Shown here: piece after piece, positions 1 through 8,219 of the stretch
Position numbering within the stretch: position 1 is the first letter of the stretch
Layout: the number at the start of each line of letters is the position of its first letter
DNA from: Roseateles depolymerans
Lineage (GTDB): Bacteria; Pseudomonadota; Gammaproteobacteria; Burkholderiales; Burkholderiaceae_C
Length of the DNA: 64,000 bases
Assembly: GCF_003387155.1 (NCBI RefSeq)
Contig: NZ_QUMT01000005.1
Coordinates: forward strand, 186,001-250,000
Direction: 5' to 3'
Translations under genes and position numbers: made by a program
Notes under the pieces: generated by a model
Told to the model about the DNA's origin: nothing
Seen by the model: only the letters and a program-made list of their open reading frames with translations
The model's database searches: none

Positions 1-312
1 CTTGCGCCCTTGAAGCCGGCGCAGCCAGGCCACATCCGGCGCCGAGGCCCGCAGCCCTTCCTCCAACCGAGGCAGCGCATGGGTCTCATCGAGGAAGTGA
101 GAGCCCACGATGGCGTGATGCCGCACCAGCCCCAGCAGCGTAGCGCCATACCGTCGCCAATACCGCCGCCGCAGCTCCTGGGCCTCATCGCTGCTCACCC
201 CCAGGTGGCGGACGATGTAGTCATTCATCGCCACGCCCAGCTCCCCAAAGATGCCAGCCGACGCGTGGTGCAGCGTATCGTCCAGATCAAACAACCAGAC
301 CCGTTCCCGCAT
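1..312 (-). CDS. HAD-family pyrimidine 5'-nucleotidase (partial, C-terminus outside window)
   Basis: Reading the minus strand from an ATG at 312 gives a protein beginning MRERVWLFDLDDTL, which carries HAD motif I (DxDxT, the aspartyl nucleophile) within the first 15 residues. The following helical cap segment, with RRRYWRRYGATL and HHAIVGSHF, is typical of the SDT1/PHM8-like pyrimidine 5'-nucleotidases that dephosphorylate UMP/CMP in the cytosol. The gene runs off the left edge after about 104 codons, so motifs II-IV cannot be seen. A purine-rich GAGGGGCG precedes the ATG. It lies downstream of argB on the same strand, an arrangement common in Burkholderiales, where slmA usually follows. Substrate is inferred from the family. 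Confidence 0.8.
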   Translation of the reverse strand, partial: MRERVWLFDLDDTLHHASAGIFGELGVAMNDYIVRHLGVSSDEAQELRRRYWRRYGATLLGLVRHHAIVGSHFLDETHALPRLEEGLRASAPDVAWLRRLQGRK

Positions 313-426
313 CACGCCCCTCTGCCCTCAACGATCCGCCAACCCTCCCCTGCGCAGCGACAACCCAAACCCCTCCCGCCTTAAAGCCCGGCGCAGCCCG
401 GGCACCCTCCAGCGGACTCTGGGGAT

Positions 427-477
427 CCGGCTTTGCCGGGCCCCGAGGCGCCCCCCTGGGGGGGCTGGCGAAGCCAG
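427..477. repeat. GC-rich tandem hairpins between argB and the HAD gene
   Basis: Three short perfect hairpins lie in a row: CCGGC-TTT-GCCGG (427-439), a C-run/G-run palindrome (451-464) and CTGGC-GAA-GCCAG (465-477). They lie just after the argB stop on the minus strand. No T-run accompanies them, so a classic intrinsic terminator is not shown. They could slow or attenuate transcription from argB into the HAD gene. Confidence 0.4.
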
Positions 478-488
478 TAGGGGGGGGG

Positions 489-1424
489 TCAATGAGACCT
501 GATCATGGTGCCGTAGGCCTGCTCGGAGAGGATCTCCAGCAGCATGGCGTGGGGCACGCGTCCGTCGATGATGTGCACGGCCTTCACGCCGCTGCGGGCG
601 GCATCCAGGGCCGAGGCAATCTTGGGCAGCATGCCGCCGGACAGCGTGCCGTCTGCAAACAGCTCGTCGATCTCGCGGGCCGACAGGTCCGTCAGCAGAT
701 TGCCGGCCTTGTCCAGCACGCCCGGCGTATTGGTCAGCAGCACCAGCTTTTCCGCCTTCAGCACTTCCGCCAGCTTGCCCGCCACCACATCTGCATTGAT
801 GTTGTAGCTCTCGTTGCTTTCACCAAAGCCGATGGGGCTGATCACGGGGATGAACTGGTCGTCCTGCAACGCCTTCACCACGCTCGGGTCGATGGCCACG
901 ATGTCGCCCACCTGGCCCACGTCGTGTTCCTTGGCCGGGTCGTCCTTGTCGACCATCTTCAGCTTCTTGGCGCGGATCATGCCGCCGTCGCGACCGGTCA
1001 GGCCCACGGCCTTGCCGCCGGCCACGTTGATCAGGCCCACGATGTCCTGCTGCACCTCACCGGCAAGCACCCATTCCACCACGCTCATGGTCTCTTCATC
1101 GGTCACGCGCATGCCCTGAATGAAGTGACCCTTCTTGCCCAGCTTGTTCAGCGCGTCCTCGATCTGCGGGCCGCCACCGTGCACCACCACCGGATTCAGA
1201 CCCACCAGCTTGAGCAGCACCACGTCCTCGGCGAAATCCTGCTGCAGCGCCGGATCGGTCATCGCGTTGCCGCCGTACTTGATCACGATCGTTTTGCCGT
1301 GATATTTGCGGATGTACGGCAGCGCTTGGGACAGCAGCTCGGCCTTGTCCCGCGGCGGGATGTGGCTCAAGTCGCCCTGGGCGTGGCTGGTGGCGGTAGC
1401 GGGGGCGGAAGGATCTTGCTTCAT
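489..1424 (-). CDS. argB: Acetylglutamate kinase
   Basis: Phosphorylates N-acetyl-L-glutamate with ATP, the second and usually arginine-controlled step of arginine biosynthesis, in the cytosol. The 311-residue protein has the amino-acid-kinase fold signatures: phosphate-binding Lys49 in KYGGNAM (49-55), the glycine-rich HGGGP (82-86) and the NINADVVAG substrate/nucleotide segment (208-216). About 25 extra N-terminal residues (Ala/Thr/Ser-rich) precede the conserved [10 protein letters not shown] helix, a helix present in arginine-sensitive hexameric enzymes. The gene is transcribed away from the cation exporter and toward the HAD gene. Length and motifs match the family well, so identification is firm. 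Confidence 0.97.
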   Translation of the reverse strand: MKQDPSAPATATSHAQGDLSHIPPRDKAELLSQALPYIRKYHGKTIVIKYGGNAMTDPALQQDFAEDVVLLKLVGLNPVVVHGGGPQIEDALNKLGKKGHFIQGMRVTDEETMSVVEWVLAGEVQQDIVGLINVAGGKAVGLTGRDGGMIRAKKLKMVDKDDPAKEHDVGQVGDIVAIDPSVVKALQDDQFIPVISPIGFGESNESYNINADVVAGKLAEVLKAEKLVLLTNTPGVLDKAGNLLTDLSAREIDELFADGTLSGGMLPKIASALDAARSGVKAVHIIDGRVPHAMLLEILSEQAYGTMIRSH

Positions 1425-1549
1425 GGTGATGGATGCTCAGCAGACGCTTGGAGCCAAAGGTTGGAGCGAGGTGTTTGGAGCAGACAGCGGGGTTCGGCGG
1501 GTGCGGGATGCAGTCCGACAAAACTCCGCAGGATTGTAGGACCGGCACA

Positions 1550-2554
1550 ATGCCGGGCATGCAAGTCCAGCACTATTTGAAACTATCGGTCGTGGTCGCC
1601 CTGGTGACCATCGCCCTGAAGATGGCGGCCTGGCACTGGACGGGTTCGGTCAGCCTGTTCTCCGACGCCATGGAGTCCCTCGTCAACCTGGCGGGCGCCC
1701 TCTTTGGCCTGGGCATGGTCACCATTGCCCGGCGCCCGCCCGACGAGGACCATCCCTTTGGCCACCACAAGGCCGAGTACTTCTCCAGCGCCTTCGAAGG
1801 GGCCCTCATCCTGGTCGCGGCGCTCGGCATTGCCTGGACGGCCATCGACCGTCTGCGCACACCCCAGCCCCTGGACTCGCTGGACATTGGCCTGGCCCTG
1901 TCGCTGATCAGCACCGTCATCAATGGCGTGCTGGCCTCGGCCATGCTCAAGGCGTCGCGGGAGCATCGCTCCATCGCCCTGGAAGCCGATGCCCGCCACC
2001 TCTTCACCGACGTCTGGACCTCGGTCGGCGTCGTCATCGGCCTGCTGGGCGTTCGTTTCACCGGCTGGACCTGGCTCGACCCGCTGCTGGCCCTGCTGGT
2101 CGCGCTCAACATCCTGCGCGAGGCGGTGCACCTCATGTGGCGCTCCACCGGCGGCCTCATGGACCAGGCGCTCTCCTCGGAGGACCAACAAGCCATCCAT
2201 GCCGTGCTCCAGCGCTTCACCGGCCCGGACCTGCGCTTTGACCATGTGGCCACACGCATGGCGGGCCAGCGCCGATACGTCGACCTGCACCTGCACGTGC
2301 CCGCGCCCTGGACCCTGGGCCGCGCCGCGGCACTGCGGGGCGAAGTGGAACAAGCGCTGATGCAGGCGCTGCCCGGACTGCGAGCCAGCATCCAGTTGCT
2401 GCCGGTCAACGCCGAGACGCGTTTCGACGAACTGGAGCGCACCCCCACTACACCGGTTAGCGAATCGACCTCTTCTGACGCCTCGCCGACAACTCCACGC
2501 ATGCAGGAGCCGGCGGACAAAAGTCAGGCCCTGGGTCCATCGACGGGGGCTTAG
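1550..2554 (+). CDS. Cation diffusion facilitator (CDF) family transporter
   Basis: Predicted proton-coupled exporter of divalent cations (Zn, Fe, Mn or Co) in the inner membrane. The transmembrane metal site is recognisable: Asp39 in FSDAMES, then Glu42 and Asn46 where many family members carry Asp, and HxxxD at His150/Asp154 (HLFTD). HPFGH (68-72) is the usual loop after TM2. The C-terminal cytoplasmic metallochaperone-like domain ends near residue 290 and is followed by a Ser/Thr/Pro-rich tail of about 40 residues with no family counterpart that I know. I chose the ATG at 1550, preceded by TAGGA; an ATG at 1559 is also possible, and the open frame back to 1433 looks non-coding. Metal specificity cannot be read from sequence. 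Confidence 0.88.
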   Translation: MPGMQVQHYLKLSVVVALVTIALKMAAWHWTGSVSLFSDAMESLVNLAGALFGLGMVTIARRPPDEDHPFGHHKAEYFSSAFEGALILVAALGIAWTAIDRLRTPQPLDSLDIGLALSLISTVINGVLASAMLKASREHRSIALEADARHLFTDVWTSVGVVIGLLGVRFTGWTWLDPLLALLVALNILREAVHLMWRSTGGLMDQALSSEDQQAIHAVLQRFTGPDLRFDHVATRMAGQRRYVDLHLHVPAPWTLGRAAALRGEVEQALMQALPGLRASIQLLPVNAETRFDELERTPTTPVSESTSSDASPTTPRMQEPADKSQALGPSTGA

Positions 2555-2714
2555 GTCTTGATGGGGAAGGTGGTCGGCGCAGGCCAGACGGACGTCGTTG
2601 CGGCCATTGGCCTGCCAGCCTGGATGGAGTTCCAAGTCAGACGCTGGCCGAAGCGCTACGCTGCTGCTTACCCTTTGCACGCCTCGGTGCCCGATCGTGA
2701 TGGTGCACGGTGCA

Positions 2715-2819
2715 GGACGCCGACGGGGCGGGGGGTATTTGCGGAAGTAAAGAAGGGAATGGCCGGCGGAGCCGGACAGGAATGACATGGAGCAAATACC
2801 CCCCGCCCCGGCGGCGTCC
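2715..2819. repeat. Long-hairpin dispersed repeat, copy 1 (invariant core, copy-specific arms)
   Basis: A 28-nt left arm (2715-2742) is the reverse complement of 2792-2819 with one mismatch. The enclosed 49-nt loop (2743-2791) carries a smaller hairpin, CCGGC-gga-GCCGG (2763-2775). The loop matches that of the copy at 39175-39279 at 47 of 49 positions, and the ATTTGC/GCAAAT base of the stem is shared, but the outer 22 nt of the arms are unrelated between copies. The element ends 58 bp before dtd. The rest of 2555-2877 (before and after the hairpin) shows no gene. Confidence 0.85.
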
Positions 2820-2877
2820 GACGCGCCTGCAAAGAACGCCCTCTTCCCCCACCCCAACCCAGCCCCCAAGAACACCC

Positions 2878-3315
2878 ATGATTGCCCTCCTCCAACGCGT
2901 CCAACAAGCCCGAGTGGATGTTGGCGACCGCTGCACCGGTGCCATTGATGCCGGTTTCCTGCTGCTGCTGTGCGCCGAACCGCAAGACACCCCAGCCACT
3001 GCGGAAAAGCTGATCCAGAAGGTGCTCAAGCTGCGCGTCTTCAGCGACGACGCGGGCAAGATGAACCGCAGCCTGCAGGACACGGCGGGGGGCTTGCTCA
3101 TCGTCTCGCAATTCACGCTCGCGGCCGACACCTCCAGCGGCAACCGTCCCAGCTTCACGGGTGCCGCGCCGGCTGCACTCGGCCGTGAGCTTTACGAACA
3201 TGCTGTCGCCTACGCCCGCCAGCAGCATCCCACCGTGGCCACCGGAGAATTCGGAGCCGACATGAAAGTCAGCCTCGTCAACGATGGCCCTGTCACCATC
3301 CCTATCCGTCTGTGA
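2878..3315 (+). CDS. dtd: D-aminoacyl-tRNA deacylase (D-Tyr-tRNA deacylase)
   Basis: Homodimeric cytosolic proofreading enzyme that hydrolyses D-aminoacyl-tRNA and so keeps D-amino acids out of protein. The 145-residue product has the DTD hallmarks in order: the MIALLQRV N-terminus, SQFTLA (77-82) around the active-site threonine, NRPSF (89-93) and a C-terminal Gly-Pro element in NDGPVT (135-140) that gives chiral selectivity. The ATG at 2878 was chosen because the family always begins MI/MK-ALxQRV; the open frame upstream runs through the inverted-repeat element and is not coding. A VOC gene follows 24 bp downstream, probably co-transcribed. Confidence 0.96.
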   Translation: MIALLQRVQQARVDVGDRCTGAIDAGFLLLLCAEPQDTPATAEKLIQKVLKLRVFSDDAGKMNRSLQDTAGGLLIVSQFTLAADTSSGNRPSFTGAAPAALGRELYEHAVAYARQQHPTVATGEFGADMKVSLVNDGPVTIPIRL

Positions 3316-3339
3316 ACGTTTCAGAAAGAGATTGCCCTC

Positions 3340-3723
3340 ATGATCAGCTACGTCACCCTCGGCAGTAACGACCGCGTCAAGGCCAAGGCCTTCTTCGATG
3401 CCACACTCGCCCCCCTGGGCCTCACGGCCACCTATGCCGACGATGAAATGATCGGCTACGGTCCTGCTGGCGGCGAGACCCAGCTCTGGGTCGTTCAGCC
3501 TTATGACGGCCTGGACGCCACGGCCGGCAACGGCAGCATGCTGGCGCTGTCGGCCTCCACGCGGGCGCAAGTGGACCAGGTCCATGCGGCGGCACTGGCG
3601 GCGGGCGGCCGCGACGAAGGCCGCCCCGGCCTGCGCGACCACTATGGCCCCAACTACTACGCCGCCTACTTCCGCGACCCGGAGGGCCACAAACTGGCGG
3701 TGGTCTGCCGCACCCCGGCCTGA
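3340..3723 (+). CDS. VOC-family (glyoxalase/bleomycin-resistance-like) protein
   Basis: A single vicinal-oxygen-chelate domain of 127 residues. It opens with MISYVTLGSNDRVKAKAFFD, the usual first beta-strand and helix, and ends with YYAAYFRDPEGHKLAVV, where the FRDPEGHK segment normally supplies the metal-ligand region. Proteins of this type are soluble, often dimeric, and include glyoxalases, dioxygenases and antibiotic-binding proteins; nothing here fixes the substrate. An AAAGAG precedes the ATG. It follows dtd by 24 bp and is closed by the palindromic terminator at 3832-3856. Confidence 0.85.
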   Translation: MISYVTLGSNDRVKAKAFFDATLAPLGLTATYADDEMIGYGPAGGETQLWVVQPYDGLDATAGNGSMLALSASTRAQVDQVHAAALAAGGRDEGRPGLRDHYGPNYYAAYFRDPEGHKLAVVCRTPA

Positions 3724-3831
3724 TCCACCGGACCAGACCGGACCGCCCCTATTGGTCCACCCAGGACCGCGCTGGACCGCGATGGATGGCCATGCACCGC
3801 GCCAGGCCCCATCGGCCCCACCCACAACGAC

Positions 3832-3856
3832 AAAGCCCGCCAATTGGCGGGCTTTT
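3832..3856. terminator. Bidirectional intrinsic terminator
   Basis: A perfect 10-bp stem, AAAGCCCGCC with GGCGGGCTTT, closed by an AATT loop and followed by TTTT on the plus strand (A-run on the other side). It sits between the convergent VOC and tctC genes and can end both transcripts. Confidence 0.9.
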
Positions 3857-3904
3857 CCTTCAGGGCCTCTGACCGCTCCTCGCGGCCAGATCCTCCCCAC
3901 TCGA

Positions 3905-4870
3905 TCAGTCGGCGTACTGCCCGGCGGCCTTGATCACCGGCCCCCACTTGTTGATCTCCGCCTCCACAAACTTCTTGTGGTCCGCCGGATTCACCCGCGC
4001 ATCCGTCACGATCACCGCCCCCAGCGCTTCCTCGCGCTTGTGGAAGTCGGCGTCCTTCAGCGCCGTCTTCAACGCGGCATTGATCTTTTCCAGCACCGGC
4101 TTGGGCGTGCCCTTGGGCGCGTACAGCCCGTGCCAGATCGTCACGTTGAAGCCCTTCAGACCGGCTTCCTCCAGCGTCGGCAGCTTCGCCAGCCCACCGC
4201 CCAGCCGCTTGGGCGTCGTCACGGCAAAGGCCTTCACCTTGCCGCTCTCGATCTGGCTGGTGGTGTTGGTCGTCTGGTCGCACATGATGTCCACCTGACC
4301 GCCGATCAGGTCCGTCATCGCCGGGCCCGTGCCCTTGTACGGCACCGTCGTCATGTCCGTCTTCAGCGTGCTCTGGTACAGCAGCCCGCACAGATGCGAC
4401 GCTGACCCCAGACCCGCATTGGCCAGGTTGATCTTGCCCTTGTTGCCGTCGATCCACTTCGCCAGCTCGGCATAGCTGTTCGCCGGCAGCGTCGGGCGCG
4501 AGATGATGGTCATCGGCACTTCGTTGATCAGGCCGAGGTACTCGAAGTCGTCCAGCGTCTTGTACTGCAGGTTGCGGTAGAGCGACGGGGACGTGGCCAT
4601 GCCGATGTGATGCAGCAGCAGCGTGTAGCCGTCCGGCGATGCCTTGGACACCTTGGTCGCACCCAGCGTGCCGCCGGCACCGCCGACGTTCTCGATCACG
4701 ATGGTGGCATTGAGCGGCTTGCGCAGGGCCTCTGCCAGGTCACGCGCCACCTTGTCGGTCGGGCCACCAGCGGCAAACGGCACGACGATGGTCACCGGCT
4801 TCTCGGGGTAGTCGGCCCAGGCGGCGCCCACGCTCAACGCCGCGATGCAGGCGAGCAAAGTCTTCTTCAT
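3905..4870 (-). CDS. Bug-family tripartite tricarboxylate-type periplasmic receptor (TctC)
   Basis: Predicted periplasmic solute receptor of the TctC/Bug family, expanded in Burkholderiales, that binds small carboxylates or other organic acids. The 321-residue protein begins with a Sec signal peptide cleaved after AWA (residue 19). The mature N-terminus YPEKPVTIVVPFAAGGPTD is the family signature, and later segments VIENVGGAGG, GSASHL, VPYKGTGPA and DQTTNT follow the usual order. No TctA/TctB membrane partner is adjacent, as is normal for orphan Bug genes. Ligand unknown. The 165 bp upstream to 5035 presumably hold its promoter. Confidence 0.93.
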   Translation of the reverse strand: MKKTLLACIAALSVGAAWADYPEKPVTIVVPFAAGGPTDKVARDLAEALRKPLNATIVIENVGGAGGTLGATKVSKASPDGYTLLLHHIGMATSPSLYRNLQYKTLDDFEYLGLINEVPMTIISRPTLPANSYAELAKWIDGNKGKINLANAGLGSASHLCGLLYQSTLKTDMTTVPYKGTGPAMTDLIGGQVDIMCDQTTNTTSQIESGKVKAFAVTTPKRLGGGLAKLPTLEEAGLKGFNVTIWHGLYAPKGTPKPVLEKINAALKTALKDADFHKREEALGAVIVTDARVNPADHKKFVEAEINKWGPVIKAAGQYAD

Positions 4871-5035
4871 GGCTGTCTTCCATCAGGAGTGTTTGGTGCC
4901 AGGAATGCTAAAGAACCAGACCCCCGTGCGACTAGCGGAAACTACGTAAGCGCGTGCCGGGGCCAGGCGGAACCGGCCGGTGCAGCGGGAGGCACCCAGA
5001 GGCGTCTTCATTCGTGACGCCTCGGCGTCTTCCCC

Positions 5036-5869
5036 ATGTACGCTTTCCGCATCGCACATTCACCTGTGGCTCTCCATGACGCTCACCTCCAGCCGGTGAT
5101 GTTCCAGCCGTCTCTGAGCCCACGTGATACCCGTCGCCTGATGAATACGATCATCGACAACCGGTCTCTCGCGCATGAAATCCTCTCCCACATCAAGACA
5201 ATAGATCCCAAGTCGATCAGCCTGCGGAAGGAACGGCAGCAGGAGATCATGGACTACTGCAACGCTGTCTGCGACTACCAAACCCTGTCGAACGACGTTG
5301 CCGCCGGAACGCACCGCTCACACCACACCGGTTCCTTCAAGCCACCGTCGCCACTACTGCCCAAACATGTCGAGCTTGCGCAGAAGGACCGCGCGATGCT
5401 GAACATCTTCATGAGCGAACTCGCGCATGTGTCGAAAATGGTCCGCGAGGATGCGCGCGGACAGCTTGAGCAAAGCATGCGCACGTTGCAACGACTCGCC
5501 AAACACATGACCGTGGAGCCCCCCGTTCTTCGCCGCGCGGCCGAATTTTTATCGCTCCTCGGCCCCAGGCACCACAACGCGGGTGCGTTCAAGCTGGAGA
5601 GGGACCGCGACCTTGAAGCGCTCCGCACTTTGAAGTCCCGCGTCGAGGAATGCTGCCGCGCCCTCGAACTGGTAAAACCCTTCGCCGACGCCGGCGCGCC
5701 CAAAGGGAGACACCACTTGATGGAGGCGGCCTACTTGAATCACTTGAAAAACGCCAAAGAGGCCGCCATAGAGCGCGATTGGAGCCGGTTGTATGGCCAA
5801 CTGGATGAGCTGGAAGCCATCGCCAGTCTGACCGGCCACGTCCCTGCCGTGCCTCTCTCGCAGGCCTGA
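5036..5869 (+). CDS. Hypothetical protein, all-helical, 277 residues
   Basis: I do not recognise a family. The product is soluble, with no signal peptide or membrane span, and looks largely alpha-helical with charged amphipathic stretches (for example AQKDRAMLNIF, REDARGQLEQSMRTL, ERDRDLEALRTLKSR). Base composition is slightly less GC-rich than neighbours. The start is uncertain: ATGs at 5036, 5099 and 5141 are all in frame and none has a clear Shine-Dalgarno; the first 21 residues look poorly structured, so 5099 is a good alternative. It stands alone, with tctC behind and a convergent gene ahead. A species-specific or horizontally acquired protein is possible. Confidence 0.5.
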   Translation: MYAFRIAHSPVALHDAHLQPVMFQPSLSPRDTRRLMNTIIDNRSLAHEILSHIKTIDPKSISLRKERQQEIMDYCNAVCDYQTLSNDVAAGTHRSHHTGSFKPPSPLLPKHVELAQKDRAMLNIFMSELAHVSKMVREDARGQLEQSMRTLQRLAKHMTVEPPVLRRAAEFLSLLGPRHHNAGAFKLERDRDLEALRTLKSRVEECCRALELVKPFADAGAPKGRHHLMEAAYLNHLKNAKEAAIERDWSRLYGQLDELEAIASLTGHVPAVPLSQA

Positions 5870-5905
5870 CAGAGCCCGGCGCCGGGACCAGCGCCCTCAA
5901 GCCCC

Positions 5906-6217
5906 TCAATCGTCCTGCCACTGCAGCAGGCGGCGTTTCAGCTCGTCCTGCAGCTTGCGCACATCGGCCGCATTTCGGCAGACCCGGCTGTCCCACTCGG
6001 GGCTTCGCGCGGGCCGCTTGGCCAGCCGTGCCAGCAGTTGATCCCCCTGGGCCTCAAGCGTCAGGACGTCCTGCCCTTCGAAGCTGAAGCTGTCGCCCCG
6101 CTCCTTGAGCGTGCGCTGGTCCCGCAGCGCGCGCTTGAGTTGCACCAGGGCCGTTTCAGCATTGAAGGGCGGGAGTGCAAAGAAGGATCCGGGGTCGTTG
6201 TCTGCATCGGCAGTCAT
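5906..6217 (-). CDS. Hypothetical protein, 103 residues
   Basis: Unknown function. The ATG at 6217 was chosen because GGAG lies six bases upstream; an in-frame TTG five codons earlier is less likely. The protein is acidic at its start, then helical and charged (LVQLKRALRDQRTLKERGD), and ends in ADVRKLQDELKRRLLQWQ, a probable coiled-coil helix. It contains no signal peptide or membrane span. It is divergent from the Crp/Fnr-type regulator across 169 bp, so the two may share a control region. Confidence 0.6.
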   Translation of the reverse strand: MTADADNDPGSFFALPPFNAETALVQLKRALRDQRTLKERGDSFSFEGQDVLTLEAQGDQLLARLAKRPARSPEWDSRVCRNAADVRKLQDELKRRLLQWQDD

Positions 6218-6386
6218 GGGAATCTCCAGCAAGCCGGGAGGGAGTCGTCAGCATCGTGCCGCGCGCTCTGTGTGGATTTGACGCGCCCTCCCATGAATCG
6301 CGACATTCCTAGGGTGAACACGGGGGCGTATTTTCCCGAAAAGGGACTGTCCGTACGGTGTCAACCAACGGCAGGATGATCGCGCC

Positions 6387-7181
6387 ATGTCCGTCTCTGA
6401 CACCTCCTTCTCTGCCGAAGCCCGCCCCGTGCCCAGTGTGGCGCCGCGCCCTTGTGTGCACGAACGCGCGAGGCCGGCCACGCCCGCGGAGCTGGCGACC
6501 ATTCCCTGGATGGCAGGACTGCTGCCCGCGGAGCGCCAACAGGTCGCCACCGGCTTGCAGGTGGCCGAGGTGGAAGGGGGAGAATTGCTGTGTGCCAGCG
6601 GCCCGGCCGCCGCTTACTGGTTCGGCGTCATCGAGGGACTCTTGAAACTCAGCGAGCCCACCAGCGCCGCAAAGCCCGCCGGCACCAGCACCGCCCGACC
6701 AAGCGGGTTCCACGGCGTGGCGCCCGGCGGCTGGTGCGGCGAGGACACGCTGCTGCGGCGTGGTCCGTATCGCCAGGACCTGCGGGCGCTGCGTCGCAGC
6801 AAGGTGGCCGCGCTGTCGCTGGAAGACTTCCATGCGCTGCTGGCCGTCAGTCTTGCTTTCAACCAGTATCTGCTGCACCAGATGAATGAGCGGATGGCCC
6901 AACTCAGCACGTTGCGCGACATGGAACGCCGCAGCGACCCCGACCTGCGCGTCGCGCGCCATCTGGCGGCGCTCTCCCATCCTCGCCTTCATCCAGGCGT
7001 CGGGGATCTGCTGCGCATCACCCAGCAGGAACTCGGTCAACTGGTGGGGCTGTCGCGCCAACGGGTGAATGAGGCGCTGGGCCGGCTGGAGACATCACGC
7101 CTCATCCAGGTGGCGTATGGCGGGGTGCAGGTGATGAACTGGCAGCGCCTGCATCAGTATCCCGACATCGCCGCTGCCTGA
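6387..7181 (+). CDS. Crp/Fnr-family transcriptional regulator
   Basis: A 264-residue DNA-binding regulator: a divergent N-terminal extension of about 35 residues rich in Pro/Arg, a cyclic-nucleotide-binding-type beta-barrel (about 40-150, with WFGVIEGLLKLS and GGWCGEDTLL), the dimerisation helix, and a C-terminal winged helix. The recognition segment ITQQELGQLVGLSRQRVNEA (211-230) is a clear Crp-type HTH. It lacks the N-terminal cysteine cluster of oxygen-sensing FNR, and the phosphate-binding RxS pattern of true CRP is not evident, so the effector is unknown. Targets may include the divergent gene at 5906-6217. Start ATG 6387 fits the spacing; a CTCAGG-like SD is weak. Confidence 0.88.
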   Translation: MSVSDTSFSAEARPVPSVAPRPCVHERARPATPAELATIPWMAGLLPAERQQVATGLQVAEVEGGELLCASGPAAAYWFGVIEGLLKLSEPTSAAKPAGTSTARPSGFHGVAPGGWCGEDTLLRRGPYRQDLRALRRSKVAALSLEDFHALLAVSLAFNQYLLHQMNERMAQLSTLRDMERRSDPDLRVARHLAALSHPRLHPGVGDLLRITQQELGQLVGLSRQRVNEALGRLETSRLIQVAYGGVQVMNWQRLHQYPDIAAA

Positions 7182-7288
7182 GAGACCCCCACAGCGCCCG
7201 ACCCAAGCGCGAATAGGCATCGGCCCACGCACGAACCGGGATCGGCGCGCGGCAATGGGCGAGGTCTCAGCCGCGAAAGCGGATCAGC

Positions 7289-7879
7289 TCAAGCGCCGAA
7301 GGGCGTCGGCTCCGGCTGCTCAGGCGGGCACGCCTGGAACTGCGCCACGTTGATCTCGTACAGCAGGCTGGCAGCTTCACCGGGATGGTCCGCCACCGAG
7401 CCTTTCAGCCGAAGACCGAGCCGCTCCACCGTCTTGCGCGCCGCCACATTGCCGGGCGGCAACAGCGACTGCACCTCTCCCGACTTCAATTCCAGAAAGG
7501 CCATCCGCAACGCCGCCAGCGACATCTCGGCCGCGTAACCGCAGCCCCAGAAGTCCGAGCGGAAGTGGAACTCCAACAGCAGGGACGGCACGCCGGTGAC
7601 CAGCGCCCGGCTGAGGCCCCCAAAGCCGATGGCGCCCCACTCCGGATGCTCGCGCAGCTCGACGGACCAGGGACCGAATCCGTCAGTGGCCCACAACGCC
7701 TGCCATCCGGCGAGGCGGGCTGCGGCACCGGAGCACTCGTTGCCGAAGCGCAAATTGGCCGGGTCCATCAGCGCATCGTGCAGCGCGCGCAGGTCACCCG
7801 GGGCGGGGGCCCGCAAGCGCAGGCGTGCCGTGAGCACGTCCGATGCCAGGCCGGGAGAGGGGGTATGCGGCATAAACAT
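7289..7879 (-). CDS. GNAT-family N-acetyltransferase
   Basis: Predicted RimJ/RimL-type acetyltransferase using acetyl-CoA. The sequence shows the usual order: TARLRLRAPAPGDLRALHDALMD at the start of the fold, GFGGLSRAL for strand 3-4, a GCGYAAE acetyl-CoA pyrophosphate-binding turn (in place of Q/RxxGxG/A), and NVAARKTVERLGL, the conserved C-terminal N-S/A-S-R-VxEKLG element. I start it at ATG 7879 (196 residues); the open frame to 7981 lies in AT-rich DNA without family similarity. The substrate is not predictable. It stands alone, divergent from the riboswitch-led cdiA-like gene. Confidence 0.85.
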   Translation of the reverse strand: MFMPHTPSPGLASDVLTARLRLRAPAPGDLRALHDALMDPANLRFGNECSGAAARLAGWQALWATDGFGPWSVELREHPEWGAIGFGGLSRALVTGVPSLLLEFHFRSDFWGCGYAAEMSLAALRMAFLELKSGEVQSLLPPGNVAARKTVERLGLRLKGSVADHPGEAASLLYEINVAQFQACPPEQPEPTPFGA

Positions 7880-8053
7880 AGGGTAAGTACCTAAATTATG
7901 CGCCGCGACTGTCACATCACCGCAAAAGAGATGGTTCGCCGACTCTAAATCAAGGCCATTTGACGCGATGCGAACGAACAAGGCGTCCAGCCTTTCGCTT
8001 TCAAGCGCGGTACTGCAATCCGCGCCATCAGGTCAACCACCCGTGGGGGGAGG

Positions 8054-8081
8054 TGTATCCAAAATGTTTCCGTCGGATACA
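8054..8081. promoter_or_regulatory. Inverted repeat upstream of the riboswitch (possible operator)
   Basis: TGTATCC (8054-8060) and GGATACA (8075-8081) form a perfect 7-bp dyad separated by 14 bp. It lies about 50 bp before the aptamer, where a promoter for the leader should be. An operator for a dimeric regulator is an inference; no convincing -35/-10 pair could be assigned. Confidence 0.35.
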
Positions 8082-8127
8082 GTTGGCTACATCAGTCGCT
8101 CGAGCCCTCGCTGCCCGCTCCGGACAT

Positions 8128-8219
8128 CGAGTGGCGACTGATCAGGGCAAAACCGGCGTGAGCCGGCGACGCAAAGCCTCCGGTCTCGGTTGAGATAGCG
8201 GGGTTGCCGGACCGGTCAC
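8128..8219 (+). ncRNA. Cyclic di-GMP-I riboswitch (GEMM-I)
   Basis: The conserved blocks of the GEMM-I aptamer are present in order: CAGGGCAAA (8143-8151); a P2-type hairpin ACCGGC-GTGA-GCCGG whose loop is a GNRA tetraloop (8152-8166); the near-invariant GACGCAAAGCCTCCGG (8168-8183); a short P3 (GTCTC-GGTT-GAGAT); and TAGCGGGGTTGCCGG (8197-8210). The match to the Vc2-type consensus is close throughout the ligand-binding core. The next gene on this strand is the giant cdiA-like exoprotein at 8688. Whether ligand switches expression on or off cannot be read from sequence. The exact ends, set by the weak P1 helix, are approximate. Confidence 0.92.

Noticed and set aside
492-1580. A 362-codon plus-strand frame over argB
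   Set aside because: Antisense to the clearly identified acetylglutamate kinase; composition (His, Gln, Val-rich) is that of a shadow.
2637-3158. Minus-strand frame through hairpin copy 1 and dtd
   Set aside because: Antisense to dtd; similar peptide words in both hairpin copies come from the repeated loop, not from a conserved protein.
6251-6386. FNR-type binding site upstream of the Crp/Fnr gene
   Set aside because: I looked for TTGAT-N4-ATCAA and the CRP equivalent; only poor matches were seen.
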